64,000 nucleotides of DNA from Prolixibacteraceae bacterium (GCA_028282705.1 JANQHI010000020.1:62001-126000), one strand, 5' to 3'; shown: positions 47,519 through 58,200, counted from the first letter of the stretch. Notes: generated by a model from the letters alone, not told the origin. A program made the numbers and translations.

Positions 47519-48115
47519 ATGAAAGCGATAATTATTTCCTTAATCTTAATAGCCTCTTATGCCTCATTTGAGGGAGTTAGCCAGAAGTCGAAGCCAGGTT
47601 ATTATCCTGGAGGTATTATCAGTTTAAATAATGACACTGTTTTTGCTGATATTAAATTTGAGAGTATTGTAAGCCTTCAGGGAAGGGTGAAGTTTATTGA
47701 TGCTGGCGGTAAAAGGAAATCATTCAAACCTGATATGATCCAGGGCTTTTTCATAAAAATAAATAATAAGGAATTATTTTTTGAAAGTCGAGACGATATA
47801 AAGGTTAGTGTCTTTTCTCCTAAACGGGGAAGTTTTATCAACCGCATTTCAAATGATATTTATCCCTTGTATTATTATATTACTACCAGGATGGAAAATA
47901 CAGGTGTAGAATCCAGGATGGTTGAGGAACCTAACTACCTGGTTCGGATGGATTATCGTTGGTATAAATACAATAACAGTAATTTTGAAGACTGTATTGA
48001 GATTTTTGAACAAGACAGGAACTTGGTGAAGGATATAGAAAAGGGCAAGTATAGTTTTATTGAGTTCCCTGAGATTGTAAGCCGTTATTGTAATACAATA
48101 AAGACGAAAGAATAA
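47519..48115 (+). CDS. Hypothetical secreted protein
   Basis: 198 residues from ATG 47519 (MKAIIISLILIASYA); an upstream in-frame TTG adds a polar, unlikely extension. A signal peptide is followed by a soluble domain beginning GYYPGGIISLNNDTVFADIKF. It resembles a widespread unnamed Bacteroidota family in which 'no-name' periplasmic proteins describe a formula-like GxI-x(4-6)-DT-x(2-4)-I start. I recognise no catalytic motif. It is preceded by a 235-bp gap with nothing recognisable. Confidence 0.6.
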   Translation: MKAIIISLILIASYASFEGVSQKSKPGYYPGGIISLNNDTVFADIKFESIVSLQGRVKFIDAGGKRKSFKPDMIQGFFIKINNKELFFESRDDIKVSVFSPKRGSFINRISNDIYPLYYYITTRMENTGVESRMVEEPNYLVRMDYRWYKYNNSNFEDCIEIFEQDRNLVKDIEKGKYSFIEFPEIVSRYCNTIKTKE

Positions 48116-48205
48116 CCTCTTTTGGAAAAATTAATATGGTATACCAACTATTTTTAGCGTTACTACTTAACTTTAATGAAATTATGGGCTAGGTTAGTTT
48201 GAACC

Positions 48206-48943
48206 TTACAAAAACAGCAAATACAATGTAGCAGCAATAGCTGCCCCGGTAATCGGACCACTAACAGGGATAAATGAATAAGCCCAGTCACTTGCTCCTT
48301 TGTTCCTTATGGGAAGGATAGCATGCATCATCCTGGGAGACAAATCACGGGCAGGGTTGATGGCATAACCTGTGGTACCCCCTAATGATAAGCCAATGGC
48401 CGTAACCAATAAAGCAACAGGTAAGGCACCCACGCTTCCTAACCCTATTTTTACATCAGGCATGGTGTTGCAGGCAAAGCTTGCTCCTTCAATATATAAG
48501 ATGACAAAAATTAGAACAAAAGTACCTACCATTTCACTGAAAAAGTTGTTGGGCAGTTTTCGTATGGCAGGGCTGGTTGAAAATGTAGCTAAAATGGCTC
48601 CATGGTTTTGAGTTTGGTTGTAATGGTGCCTGTAAAAGATCCATACCAGCAATGCCCCAATGGCTGCTCCCAGCATTTGAGCTAAAATGAACAACCCTAC
48701 TTTCGGCCACGCAAATTTTCCTGCTATGGCCAGCCCTATTGTTACAGCAGGGTTTATATGTGCCCCTGAATATGGGCCAGCAACTATTACACCAGCAAAA
48801 ACAGCTAAACCCCAGCCCAGGGTTATAACTATCCAACCTCCATTATTCCCTTTGGTTCCTTTAAGCACCACATTGGCAACCACTCCATTCCCCAAAAGGA
48901 TGAGGATCATGGTTCCTATTAATTCAGCACAAAATTCGCTCAT
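48206..48943 (-). CDS. glpF: Glycerol uptake facilitator (MIP/aquaporin family)
   Basis: 245 residues from ATG 48943 (MSEFCAELIGT), 19 bp after the glpK stop; a longer start at 48982 would overlap glpK and adds a polar stretch. Six membrane helices and both pore motifs, HINPAVT and AINPARDLSPRM. The Asp after the second NPAR is the mark of glycerol facilitators rather than strict water channels. It moves glycerol across the inner membrane for phosphorylation by the adjacent glycerol kinase. Last gene of the leftward glpD-glpK-glpF group. Confidence 0.93.
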   Translation of the reverse strand: MSEFCAELIGTMILILLGNGVVANVVLKGTKGNNGGWIVITLGWGLAVFAGVIVAGPYSGAHINPAVTIGLAIAGKFAWPKVGLFILAQMLGAAIGALLVWIFYRHHYNQTQNHGAILATFSTSPAIRKLPNNFFSEMVGTFVLIFVILYIEGASFACNTMPDVKIGLGSVGALPVALLVTAIGLSLGGTTGYAINPARDLSPRMMHAILPIRNKGASDWAYSFIPVSGPITGAAIAATLYLLFL

Positions 48944-48962
48944 TCTATTTCTATTTTTAAGG

Positions 48963-50468
48963 TTAGTTATTTTCAGCTTCACTCCAGTCCATTGACCTTG
49001 ACAATGCTTTTCCCCATCCAGTTAACAGGCTTTGTACATCTTTTGCAGGCATTTCCCTGTTAAAGCATTTGTCAACTGACCACTGGGTTTTTATTTCATC
49101 CATGTTTTTCCAGAAACCAACTGCTAAACCACTTAAGTAGGCTGCACCCAATGCTGTGGTTTCCAACACAGCAGGCCTGAAAACAGGTGTCCCTAGTATA
49201 TCAGCCTGGAACTGCATCATTAGGTCGTTTGCAACAGCACCTCCATCTACCCTTAATTCTTTGATGGGTGCTCCAAGGTCAGCTTCCATGGCTTTCAGTA
49301 CATCATACGTTTGAAAAGCAATACTTTCAAGGGCTGCCCTTGCAATGTGTGCAGCTTTTGAACCACGTGTTAGACCTATAATAAGCCCCCTGGCATATTG
49401 GTCCCAGTGGGGTGCTCCTAACCCTGTAAGTGCTGGCACAAGGTAAACCCCTCCATTATCTGCCACACTGGTAGCCAGTTGTTCAACTTCTGCAGATGAT
49501 TTGATAATACCCAGCCCGTCACGCAACCATTGTACAATAGCTCCTGCAATAAAAATACTTCCTTCAAGTGCATAGGTGGTTACCCCATCAATTTGCCATG
49601 CAATGGTTGACAGCATATTGTTTGATGACTTCACAATTTCAGTCCCTGTGTTACACAGCATAAAACAGCCAGTACCATAGGTGTTTTTTACACTACCAAG
49701 GCCAAAACAGGCTTGCCCAAATGTGGCTGCCTGTTGGTCGCCAGCAATCCCTGAAATGGGGATTTCAGCATCAAATAACCCTTGGCTGGTTTCTCCATAA
49801 ACTTCAGAAGATGGCCTGACTTCAGGTAACACCTCTTTTGGGATACCCATTAATCTCAATAGCTCTTTATCCCATTCCAATGTTTTGATATTATAGAGCA
49901 TTGTCCTGCTTGCATTACTTACGTCAGTAATATGTTTCTTCCCATTTGTAAGTTTCCATATCAGCCAGCTATCTATGGTGCCAAAGGCTAATTGTCCGGA
50001 CCTGGCTTTTTTCATAGCTCCATCAACATGGTTTAAAATCCACCTAAGCTTAGTTCCTGAAAAATAGGAATCAATTACCAACCCTGTTTTATCCTGTATT
50101 TTTTCCGCCCAGCCCTTTTCTTTTAATTCATCACAATATCCAGAAGTCCTTCTGTCTTGCCAAACTATGGCATTGTAAATGGGAACACCAGTAGCCTTGT
50201 CCCAAACAACAGTTGTTTCGCGCTGGTTGGTTATTCCTATACAGTCTATTTCAGATGCACTGCCACCAATTTGGTGGATTACATCTCGAGCAGTTTCAAG
50301 TTGGGTAATCCAAATTTCTATAGGGCCATGTTCTACCCACCCAGGTTTAGGGAAAATCTGTTTGAATTCCTTTTGGGCTGAGGCTATTAATTGCCCTTCC
50401 TGGTTAAATAGGATAGACCTGGAACTGGTGGTACCCTGGTCAAGGGCCAATACGAAATTTTTAGTCAT
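48963..50468 (-). CDS. glpK: Glycerol kinase
   Basis: 501 residues, the usual length. FGGY family with the N-terminal phosphate-binding DQGTTSSR, the WQDRRT substrate motif, the GIAGDQQAA loop and the C-terminal [16 protein letters not shown] motif. It phosphorylates glycerol to sn-glycerol 3-phosphate with ATP in the cytoplasm, the substrate of the GlpD encoded upstream. A 126-bp gap separates it from glpD and 19 bp from glpF. CpG-poor backbone composition. Confidence 0.97.
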   Translation of the reverse strand: MTKNFVLALDQGTTSSRSILFNQEGQLIASAQKEFKQIFPKPGWVEHGPIEIWITQLETARDVIHQIGGSASEIDCIGITNQRETTVVWDKATGVPIYNAIVWQDRRTSGYCDELKEKGWAEKIQDKTGLVIDSYFSGTKLRWILNHVDGAMKKARSGQLAFGTIDSWLIWKLTNGKKHITDVSNASRTMLYNIKTLEWDKELLRLMGIPKEVLPEVRPSSEVYGETSQGLFDAEIPISGIAGDQQAATFGQACFGLGSVKNTYGTGCFMLCNTGTEIVKSSNNMLSTIAWQIDGVTTYALEGSIFIAGAIVQWLRDGLGIIKSSAEVEQLATSVADNGGVYLVPALTGLGAPHWDQYARGLIIGLTRGSKAAHIARAALESIAFQTYDVLKAMEADLGAPIKELRVDGGAVANDLMMQFQADILGTPVFRPAVLETTALGAAYLSGLAVGFWKNMDEIKTQWSVDKCFNREMPAKDVQSLLTGWGKALSRSMDWSEAENN

Positions 50469-50594
50469 AAGTTATAAGCGTTAGGATATTTCTTGTTAAT
50501 CTTCTGGTTTATTTGGCTGTTTAACAAAATACATAAATTTCCTTATAAAATTGTCCTTGCATAATAATTCCTGATTTTAAGCAAACTAAAATAA

Positions 50595-52247
50595 TCAGGA
50601 TGCATGGTCATGGACAGAACTTTCAAGTTTTAGGACTTGGTCAGTTTTTGAACCTGTTTTATCTGTGTTGATTTTATTGGTTTCTTGGTTTAAATAGGTT
50701 TTGGCCAGTTCTTTGTAGGCTTCAATTTGATTTTTTCCCCATTCAGTATTATGCCCCAGTTCATCAGCCATGATGTTAGCAACCTCAGGTGCTATTTCAA
50801 TGCTTGCTTTTGCATCAATGATCATGGCACGTGTCCTCCTTGATAATATATCTTCCAGGTTAACAGGCATTTCATTTTTGCAAATCCATCTGATCTCAGC
50901 ACGGTTATATGGAAATGCAGGATGGATTTGAATACCTGACCTAGGGTTCTCAAGGATTGATTTTTTTATATCTTCTGCATGGTGCCCATAAATACTCAAC
51001 CTGTCTTCAGGGTTATTATATCCATGCCCATATAAATGAAGGTTTTCAGTAACTGGTTCACGTTTATCCAATTTGCCAATTTTTATTGCCTTGTCAATAG
51101 TATCCTGGGCCATCCTTCTGTAAATGGTCCATTTACCACCTAAAATGGAAACCAACCCAGATTCAGATACAGTGATTTTATGCCGCCTGGAAATTTCTTT
51201 TGTTTTTTCATTATTTCCAGTAGATGCAGCCAATGGGCGCAATCCAGCAAAGGTGCACAGTACATCTTTCCTTTGTGGTGGGCGCGTTAAAAACCTTCCT
51301 GCTGTTTCCAGGATAAAATCAATTTCCTGGTCAATAGCTTTTGGTTCAATATCAATATGGTCAATTGGCGTGTCAGTAGTCCCAACAACCACTTTACCAT
51401 ACCATGGTATGGCAAAAAGCACCCTTCCGTCACTGGTTTTTGGTATCATAATAGCAGTCCTGCTCTGAAGGAATGAACTGTCTAGGACCAAATGTACCCC
51501 CTGGCTGGGGCGGATGGTTTTTTTAGCTGATGGAGAATCCATTTTTAAAATGTTGTCAGCAAAAACACCAGTAGCATTAATAACTACTTTAGCAGGTATA
51601 AAATAATCTTTGCCAGATTCTGTATCTGTAACCTTTACCCCATTAACTTTTCCATTATTGTCTTTCAATAATTCAGCAACATTAAAATAATTAAGGGGAA
51701 CAGCTCCTTTTTCAACACAGGTTTGGGCAAGGGCTAAGGCAAACCTTGCATCATCAAATTGCCCATCATGGTAAACTACCCCCCCTTTTAAGCCCCTGGC
51801 TTGTAGTAGAGGAAGGCGTTTTAAGGTTTTTTCCCTACCAATAAAATGAGACTTTCCCATGCTTAATCTTCCTGCAAGCAGGTCATAGAACTTTAACCCA
51901 ATGGTGTATTGCAAGGCATCCCACCACGTGTAGATAGGAATTGTAAACTCCTGGTTACGTGTAATATGAGGGGCATTCTTATGCATCCTGCTGCGTTCGT
52001 GTAAAGCTTCCATAACCAGGAAAATATCTCCCTGGGCAAGGTAGCGTACCCCACCATGCATAAGCTTGGTGCTACGGCTTGAAGTGCTTTGTGCAAAGTC
52101 CGATTTTTCTAACAACACTGTTTTATACCCCCTGCTTGCAGCATCAACAGCTAGCCCTAAGCCTGTAGCACCCCCTCCAATAATTACTACATCCCATCCA
52201 GGCTCAGTGCCTTGCTTAAGTTTATTTATTAATTCTTCCCTGTTCAT
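50595..52247 (-). CDS. glpD: Glycerol-3-phosphate dehydrogenase, FAD-dependent
   Basis: 550 residues. FAD-binding fingerprint VVIIGGGATGLGLA (about 20-33), then KSDFAQSTSSRSTKLMHGGVRYL, the typical GlpD segment, and GLRPLAAS downstream; a C-terminal helical cap domain (about 400-520). It oxidises glycerol 3-phosphate to dihydroxyacetone phosphate at the membrane and feeds electrons to quinone. First gene of the leftward glp group, divergent from the DeoR-type regulator. Confidence 0.96.
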   Translation of the reverse strand: MNREELINKLKQGTEPGWDVVIIGGGATGLGLAVDAASRGYKTVLLEKSDFAQSTSSRSTKLMHGGVRYLAQGDIFLVMEALHERSRMHKNAPHITRNQEFTIPIYTWWDALQYTIGLKFYDLLAGRLSMGKSHFIGREKTLKRLPLLQARGLKGGVVYHDGQFDDARFALALAQTCVEKGAVPLNYFNVAELLKDNNGKVNGVKVTDTESGKDYFIPAKVVINATGVFADNILKMDSPSAKKTIRPSQGVHLVLDSSFLQSRTAIMIPKTSDGRVLFAIPWYGKVVVGTTDTPIDHIDIEPKAIDQEIDFILETAGRFLTRPPQRKDVLCTFAGLRPLAASTGNNEKTKEISRRHKITVSESGLVSILGGKWTIYRRMAQDTIDKAIKIGKLDKREPVTENLHLYGHGYNNPEDRLSIYGHHAEDIKKSILENPRSGIQIHPAFPYNRAEIRWICKNEMPVNLEDILSRRTRAMIIDAKASIEIAPEVANIMADELGHNTEWGKNQIEAYKELAKTYLNQETNKINTDKTGSKTDQVLKLESSVHDHAS

Positions 52248-52282
52248 TTTGAAAGCTTGATTAAATATTATTGTAATTTGTG

Positions 52283-52381
52283 TTTATCAAAGTTTTTTAA
52301 TCCGATAAAAGAAATAAAAAGAAAGCTTCTTTGTTTATTGTTTTTCGATTAAATTCCTTATTCTTTCTTTTTGTGATAAAA
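52283..52381. promoter_or_regulatory. Candidate regulator-binding repeats between glpD and the DeoR-type gene
   Basis: TTTATC at 52283 faces GATAAA at 52304 (15-base spacer), and GATAAAA recurs at 52304 and 52375. The 292-bp divergent gap is otherwise very AT-rich low-complexity sequence. Spacing and count suggest operator half-sites, but in such AT-rich DNA chance is a real alternative. Confidence 0.3.
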
Positions 52382-52511
52382 ATAATACTCATAACTTTAA
52401 AAAACAAAAATAAATAAATAAAAAATTTCCTTTTATGTGTTTTTGTTTTCTTTTTGTTTCTTTTTTGAAATGTTTCTTATGGTATGGCTTATACTTTAAT
52501 CAAAATAAACC

Positions 52512-52519
52512 TATCTTTG
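52512..52519 (+). promoter_or_regulatory. -7 box of the DeoR-type regulator gene
   Basis: TATCTTTG fits TAnnTTTG and lies 20 bp before ATG 52540. Together with the DeoR N-terminus it shows that the longer reading frame from 52435 is not translated. Confidence 0.5.
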
Positions 52520-52539
52520 TGGAAAGGAAAGTGAAAAAT

Positions 52540-53304
52540 ATGGTAAGCATAGCGGAAAGGCATAAACATATCCTTGATAAGTTAAATAAAGAGGGGTTTG
52601 TAAAGGTCAAAGAAATTGCAAAAGACCTTAATGTTACTTTGGTAACCATACGTAAAGACCTGAAATACCTTGAAGAAAAGAAATTATTATATCGTACACA
52701 TGGCAGTGCCAGCCCAATCCATCCATTAACCTCAGATGTGGATGTGCAGGTAAAAGAGAAGATCAGGATTGATGAAAAAAGGAGGATTTCTCAGGCTGCA
52801 TGTAAACTGATTGAAGAAAATGATTCCATTATCATAGCCTCAGGTTCTACTGTACAGATTTTTGCCGAGGAACTAAAACCAGTTAACCATTTAACAGCTG
52901 TAACAGCATCTCTTAAAACAGCCATTTTATTGAACAACAGGAAAAATATAGATGTAATCCAATTGGGAGGGCTGGTACGCAAAACTTCTTATTCAGTAAT
53001 TGGCGATTTTGCACCCCAGATATTTGAAATATTAACCTGCCTGAAGCTTTTTATGGGAACTGATGGGATTGATTTGGAATACGGGGTCACTAATTCCAAT
53101 TTGGAAGAAGCCATTTTAAATAAGAAAATGATGGAAGCCTCATTGAAAACAATCATCCTGACAGATTCTTCTAAATTTGGAAGAAGGGGGTTTAGCAAAG
53201 TTTGTAACCTGGAAGAGGTTGATGTTATTATTACAGATTCAGGGATACCAGCCCATACTGCAAAAGCAGTTGAAGAATTAGGTATAGAGCTGATTATTGT
53301 GTAA
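52540..53304 (+). CDS. DeoR/GlpR family transcriptional regulator
   Basis: 254 residues from ATG 52540 (MVSIAERHKHILDKL); the upstream extension in frame has no DeoR similarity and precedes the promoter box. N-terminal DeoR helix-turn-helix (about 6-60, VKVKEIAKDLNVTLVTIRKDL), then the DeoR C-terminal sensor domain with ASGSTVQIFAEEL and FMGTDGIDLEYGVTNSN. Divergent from glpD-glpK-glpF, so it probably represses glycerol use and responds to glycerol 3-phosphate or a related phospho-sugar. The ligand is inferred from context. Confidence 0.88.
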   Translation: MVSIAERHKHILDKLNKEGFVKVKEIAKDLNVTLVTIRKDLKYLEEKKLLYRTHGSASPIHPLTSDVDVQVKEKIRIDEKRRISQAACKLIEENDSIIIASGSTVQIFAEELKPVNHLTAVTASLKTAILLNNRKNIDVIQLGGLVRKTSYSVIGDFAPQIFEILTCLKLFMGTDGIDLEYGVTNSNLEEAILNKKMMEASLKTIILTDSSKFGRRGFSKVCNLEEVDVIITDSGIPAHTAKAVEELGIELIIV

Positions 53305-53337
53305 AAAAGCTACCTATCAAATATAAGGCAGGCTTTT
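53303..53337 (+). terminator. Possible terminator after the DeoR-type gene
   Basis: AAAAGC pairs with GCTTTT and, after a small internal loop, CCT with AGG; the 3' arm supplies a short T-run. The stem is interrupted, so the call is moderate. Confidence 0.4.
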
Positions 53338-53403
53338 AAACTGAAAATTTTTTTACAGCCCTTTTTGTTATTTTTTCTTTATTTTGTATAGATTTTGAAC
53401 AAG

Positions 53404-53991
53404 ATGGAGGAATTTATAAACACTGACGATAAACAGCTTGTATTGGAACTGCGCAGTGGTGAATTAAACGCGTTTGATACACTATTTTATAAGTACAAAG
53501 ATAAATTGTTTCGTTTTGCATTTTCCCTTTTGAAGGATGAAGAAGATGCTAGTGAAATTGTCCAGGAAGTTTTCATCCGTATCTGGACTAAAAGGATGGA
53601 GGTTGATTCCGGGAAGTCATTCAAGTCTTTTCTGTTCAAAATTTCATATAACTTAATTATGGACGAACTTAGGTTGAGGTTAAAAAATGAAAATTACCGA
53701 AAATACCTGGCCTCCTATTTTGATACAGTTTCATATGATCTTGATAGCCAGGTAAATTATGACACCCTGTTAAATAAATTAAGGTCTGCAGTTGAAGAAA
53801 TGCCAGCCATACGAAAGCAAATTTATGTATTGAGCAGGGATATAGGCCTTTCAAACAAGGAAATTGCAGAGAAACTTGGCATTACTAAAAAAACAGTTGA
53901 GAATCAAATCAACCTTGCCCTGAAACATATAAAGTCACATTTGGGTAAAGATATCCTGTGTGTTATCTTGTTTATTTTCCTATTTGCATAA
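53404..53991 (+). CDS. ECF RNA polymerase sigma factor, locus 4
   Basis: 195 residues from ATG 53404 (MEEFINTDDKQL); an in-frame TTG nine bases earlier is possible. Region 2 (about 20-85, DEEDASEIVQEVFIRIWTKR) and region 4 (about 125-185, NKEIAEKLGITKKTVENQIN) are intact, with a hydrophobic C-terminus (VILFIFLFA) reminiscent of the locus 1 and 2 sigmas. It heads the fecR-susC-susD-GH172-sulfatase locus. Confidence 0.9.
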   Translation: MEEFINTDDKQLVLELRSGELNAFDTLFYKYKDKLFRFAFSLLKDEEDASEIVQEVFIRIWTKRMEVDSGKSFKSFLFKISYNLIMDELRLRLKNENYRKYLASYFDTVSYDLDSQVNYDTLLNKLRSAVEEMPAIRKQIYVLSRDIGLSNKEIAEKLGITKKTVENQINLALKHIKSHLGKDILCVILFIFLFA

Positions 53992-54146
53992 AAAGTTAAA
54001 TTTTTTTTGGGTGTAAATAATATTTTCCCCGTAATACAAATAAAAGCATATGCAGGATATATTGGTTAGTCTGTTAAATGTTGGTTTTACAGTTTGTTCA
54101 GTTGATAAGTCCAATGCGCATATAAAAATACATAGGAAAGTATACT

Positions 54147-55154
54147 ATGACAAAAGAAGAAAAAATAGTTCATAAATATATAAAAGGTAAATGTAGCAAG
54201 GAAGAACTGCATTTGGCTGTTCGATCATTGTCTGACATAAAATATGAAAGGGAGATAGGTTTATTACTTGCCCAGCTATGGGAAAAAGACGATTTTGATG
54301 AAAGCGCACCTACTAAATTGCCTGGTTCAGCAAACATATTGACAGAAATACATAAAAAAATCCGGTCCCAGAAAACAAACGCAAACCAATTTAGGGTAAA
54401 ACCATATTTACATATTGCTGCCAAGGTCGCTGCAATTTTAGTTATTGGTTTCCTGGTTGGTTGGTTGGTTCAAACGTTTAAAACTCCAAAGCCAGTATAT
54501 TATACTTCAATTGCACCACATGGGTCTATATCAAAAGTCCTTTTACCCGATAGTTCACTTGTGGTTTTAAATTCAGGCTCCGAAATCCGATATTCTTCCT
54601 ATGGGGAAAATGGGCAAAGGGAAATATTTATAAAAGGAGAAGGCTGGTTTGAAGTACAAAAGGATGAAGATAGGCCATTTGTCGTCCATACTATGTTTTA
54701 TGATGTCAGTGTTTTAGGTACCGAATTTAATGTTAAAGCTTATCCCGAGGATGAAGAAGTATCTACAACCCTTGTTGAAGGTAGGGTTAAAATAAATGGG
54801 GCGGAGAATTTAAAGTTAACAAAGAGCCATGAGTTAAAACCTGGAGAACAGTTTGTATTCCATAAAGGGCTTAATACCATTCAGTTGAAACAGGTGAATA
54901 CACAAGTTTATACTTCATGGAAAGACAACAGGCTTATTTTTCTTGATATGAAACTTAAGGAGTTGATTGTTTTAATTGAACGCAAATATGGGGTTGATAT
55001 TGAAGTAGCAGATAAGTCAATTCTTAATTACCACTATTTTGGTACCATACGCAACGAAACCATGCTTGAAGTACTATCAATATTAGGGCATTCACTGCCT
55101 ATTGAATACAAAATCGTTGGTCAAAAAATTATAATTACTAAAAAGAAAGGATAA
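54147..55154 (+). CDS. FecR family anti-sigma factor, locus 4
   Basis: 335 residues. Cytoplasmic N-terminal part (to about 88), one membrane helix (about 90-110, AAKVAAILVIGFLVGWLVQT), FecR domain (GSISKVLLPDSSLVVLNSGS, VLGTEFNVKAYPED) and DUF4974-like C-terminus (MKLKELIVLIERKYGVDIEV). Compact form like those of loci 1 and 2. Predicted to hold the locus 4 sigma and to read the STN domain of the SusC encoded 121 bp downstream. The 155-bp gap before it holds nothing recognised. Confidence 0.92.
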   Translation: MTKEEKIVHKYIKGKCSKEELHLAVRSLSDIKYEREIGLLLAQLWEKDDFDESAPTKLPGSANILTEIHKKIRSQKTNANQFRVKPYLHIAAKVAAILVIGFLVGWLVQTFKTPKPVYYTSIAPHGSISKVLLPDSSLVVLNSGSEIRYSSYGENGQREIFIKGEGWFEVQKDEDRPFVVHTMFYDVSVLGTEFNVKAYPEDEEVSTTLVEGRVKINGAENLKLTKSHELKPGEQFVFHKGLNTIQLKQVNTQVYTSWKDNRLIFLDMKLKELIVLIERKYGVDIEVADKSILNYHYFGTIRNETMLEVLSILGHSLPIEYKIVGQKIIITKKKG

Positions 55155-55184
55155 ATATGAAATAAACTAACTACTAAAAATCAA

Positions 55185-55243
55185 AGCAGGCCAGTTCTGT
55201 CAAACTAACCTGCTCAATGCTTTAACAGAGGTGCTGTCACACC
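55185..55243 (+). promoter_or_regulatory. susC4 leader: two hairpins with identical loops
   Basis: Hairpin A: AGCAGG/CCTGCT outer stem, 2x2 internal loop, AGTT/AACT inner stem, loop CTGTCA (55185-55214). Hairpin B: GGTG/CACC stem, loop CTGTCA (55230-55243). The same six-base loop twice in 60 bases suggests a recognised element. No U-run follows either stem. Confidence 0.55.
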
Positions 55244-55275
55244 AATTATTAGAAACATTTTAACATTGCTAATTT

Positions 55276-58200
55276 ATGAAAAAAAATGTAAAAAGGCTCT
55301 TCCATAATTTATGGGAGCCAAAAAAATTAATATTAAAAATGAAGCTAACATTTATTATAATCATGGCTTGCCTTGTGCAGGCATCTGCTTCTGTGTATTC
55401 CCAATCCACAAAATTCTCATTCGACGTTAATGAGAAGAAAATTATTGACCTGTTCATGGAGATTGAATCTCAAAGCGAATTTCGTTTCTTTTTCCAACGC
55501 GAACAGATTGATACTGACAGAAAAGTTAATCTTAACGTACAGGGAAAAACTGTGGAAGAGATATTATCAACCATTTTTAAAGGTTACCACGTGGCCTTCA
55601 AAGTAACAGATAATAATTTAATTTTGTTGTCGCAGGAAGGAACTGACCCTGAAATTATGGAAGTGGGTTTGCAGCAAAAATCTATTTCAGGAAGAGTAAC
55701 CGATGTTGAAGGGCAGCCGTTGCCAGGGGTTTCCATTGTAGTAAAAGGTACTACCTCTGGAGTAGTCACTGATCCAGAAGGTAATTTCAATCTATCAGAT
55801 GTTTCTCAGGATGCCATTTTGGTTTTTTCATTTGTGGGTATGAAGCCTCAGGAAGTTGCAGTTGCAGGGCAAACATCTTTTAATATTGTAATGGAAGAAG
55901 ATGCTATTGGTATTGAAGAGGTTGTTGCAATTGGGTATGGAGTTGTTAAGAAAAGTGATTTAACAGGTTCTGTCGGTTCCATTAAAGCTGATGAGATTGT
56001 CAAACAACCAGTTACCCGTATCGACCAAGCATTGCAAGGGCGCATATCGGGGGTACAGGTAACCACTATCAGTGGTGCACCTGGTTCCGGAAGTTCCATT
56101 CGTATCAGGGGTGGGAATTCTATAAATGCTGGAAACGAGCCATTGTATGTAATTGACGGATTTATTGGAGGAGGTGATTTAAATACAATAAACCCGAATG
56201 ATATCGAATCTGTAGAAGTTTTAAAAGATGCTTCAGCCACAGCCATATACGGCTCAAGAGGTTCTAATGGCGTAATCCTTATTACTACAAAGAGAGGGAA
56301 AAATAAGAAAGGATTTGGTGTTTCATTGGATTCTTATACTGGAATTCAATCCCCCGTTAAGAAAATTGATATGTTGAATGGGCCTGAGTTTGCAGAGTAC
56401 AGGAATAAATTTTCTGAGTTTTTAGGCAATAGTGCTCCGTTTCCAAACCTGAATGAAGTTGCAAATACTGATTGGCAAGAAATTTTGTTTAGGAACGTGC
56501 CCATGATGAGCCATACGCTTAATGTTTATAATAATTCAGAAAATAGTAACTATTTCTTTTCAATGAACTATTTAGATCAGGAGGGGATACAATTAGGATC
56601 GGGCTATACCCGCTATCAGTTGCGGTTCAATTTCGACCAAAACCTTGGAACGATCTTAAAAGTTGGTGCTTCATTGAATGCGAGTTATTCGGATAGGGAG
56701 AATCCAAGAGCATCAGCATTAGGCGCCTATGTATTACCTACAGCTTCTGTTTATTTGGAAGATGGTAGTTTTGAGCGTGTTGATGCTATAAATGGTGGTA
56801 CCTATAATAACCCCATAGCACAAGATGAGCTAATACGTAATAATACATATAGCAATAGGGCATTGGGGAATATTTACTTCCAATTAACCCCAACAAAAGG
56901 GCTTCAGGCAAAAACAACTTTTGGATTTGATTACAACGATACGAAACAAAATCACTATAGGTCGGTTAACCTTCCAACTAATTTTGAGGCTGCCAGAGGT
57001 GGGCAAGCATTTATAAATACGAAGTTTTCCCGTTCAATTCAGAATGAGAACACAATAAATTATTCAAAAGAATCAGGCAATCATAGTTTGAATCTATTGG
57101 CAGGATGGACATATCAAAAGTTTTTATCAGAGAGTTTAAATGTTGAAGCTTATGGTTTCACAAATGATGTTACTGGTTTTAATGCAGTAGAAACAAGTGA
57201 TCCGGAACTTATTTCAGCTAATAGTGATGAAACGAACTGGAGCCTTTTATCTGGTTTGTACCGATTAAACTATTCCTATAAAGGAAAATACTTACTAACT
57301 GTCTCCGGAAGGCATGATGGATCATCCCGATTGGCTAAAGGAAATAAATGGGAGTTTTTCCCTTCGGCAGCAATTGCCTGGAGAATGCTAGAGGAAGATT
57401 TTATTAAAGAAACGGAAATTTTTAGCAATTTAAAAATCCGGGCATCTTATGGAAAAACAGGTAGCCAGTCTATAAACCCATATGCTACATTAGCCCGGTT
57501 AGAGTCGGGGGTTAATTATTTGGGCGACCAACAAGTGGTAACCTTTATTCCATCCGGGTCAGCCGACCCTTCATTAAAATGGGAAATTACCGATCAATAT
57601 GATATTGGTTTGGAAGCAGGATTCTTGAAAAACAGGTTAAATGTAGAAATTGATTATTATTATAAAAAAACAACAGATCTCCTATTAGCCAGGGAGTTAG
57701 CTTTTCAAACTGGTTTTTCAACCCGGCTTGAAAATGTTGGCTCACTTCAAAATAAAGGGGTTGATATTATGCTGAGGGCAATTATCGTTGACAAAAATGA
57801 TTTTTCATGGGATGCAGACTTAACTCTTTCCACCAATAAAAATAAAATTCTTGAACTTTCAGGAGGAAAGGAGTTTATTGAAAATGGTGTTGGCTCCAGG
57901 TTAATTGTTGGAGAGTCGGTAAACACATTCTTTGGTGCAAAATTTATTGGTTTGTGGCAGGAAGGAGATCCCGGATTGGGAGGCAATAACGTTCCGGGAG
58001 CTATGAAGTTTGAAGATTTAGATGGAGATGGGGTTATATCTGCTCTTGATGGTCAAATTATTGGAGAAGGTACTCCTGATTTTTATGGCGGGTTTAATAA
58101 CGTTTTATCGTATAAAAACTTTACGTTGAGTGCATTTTTTGATTTTAATTATGGTAATGACATCTATGATTTGGATGGTCGACATTTCAATACAGCCCAC

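Noticed and set aside
52435-52539. 35-residue Cys/Phe-rich N-terminal extension of the DeoR-type regulator
   Set aside because: It precedes the -7 box at 52512, and the DeoR domain begins at the ATG at 52540.
48206-53304. glp genes as part of the glycan loci
   Set aside because: Composition is that of the backbone, and the group has its own divergent DeoR-type regulator; nothing ties it to the SusCD cassettes.
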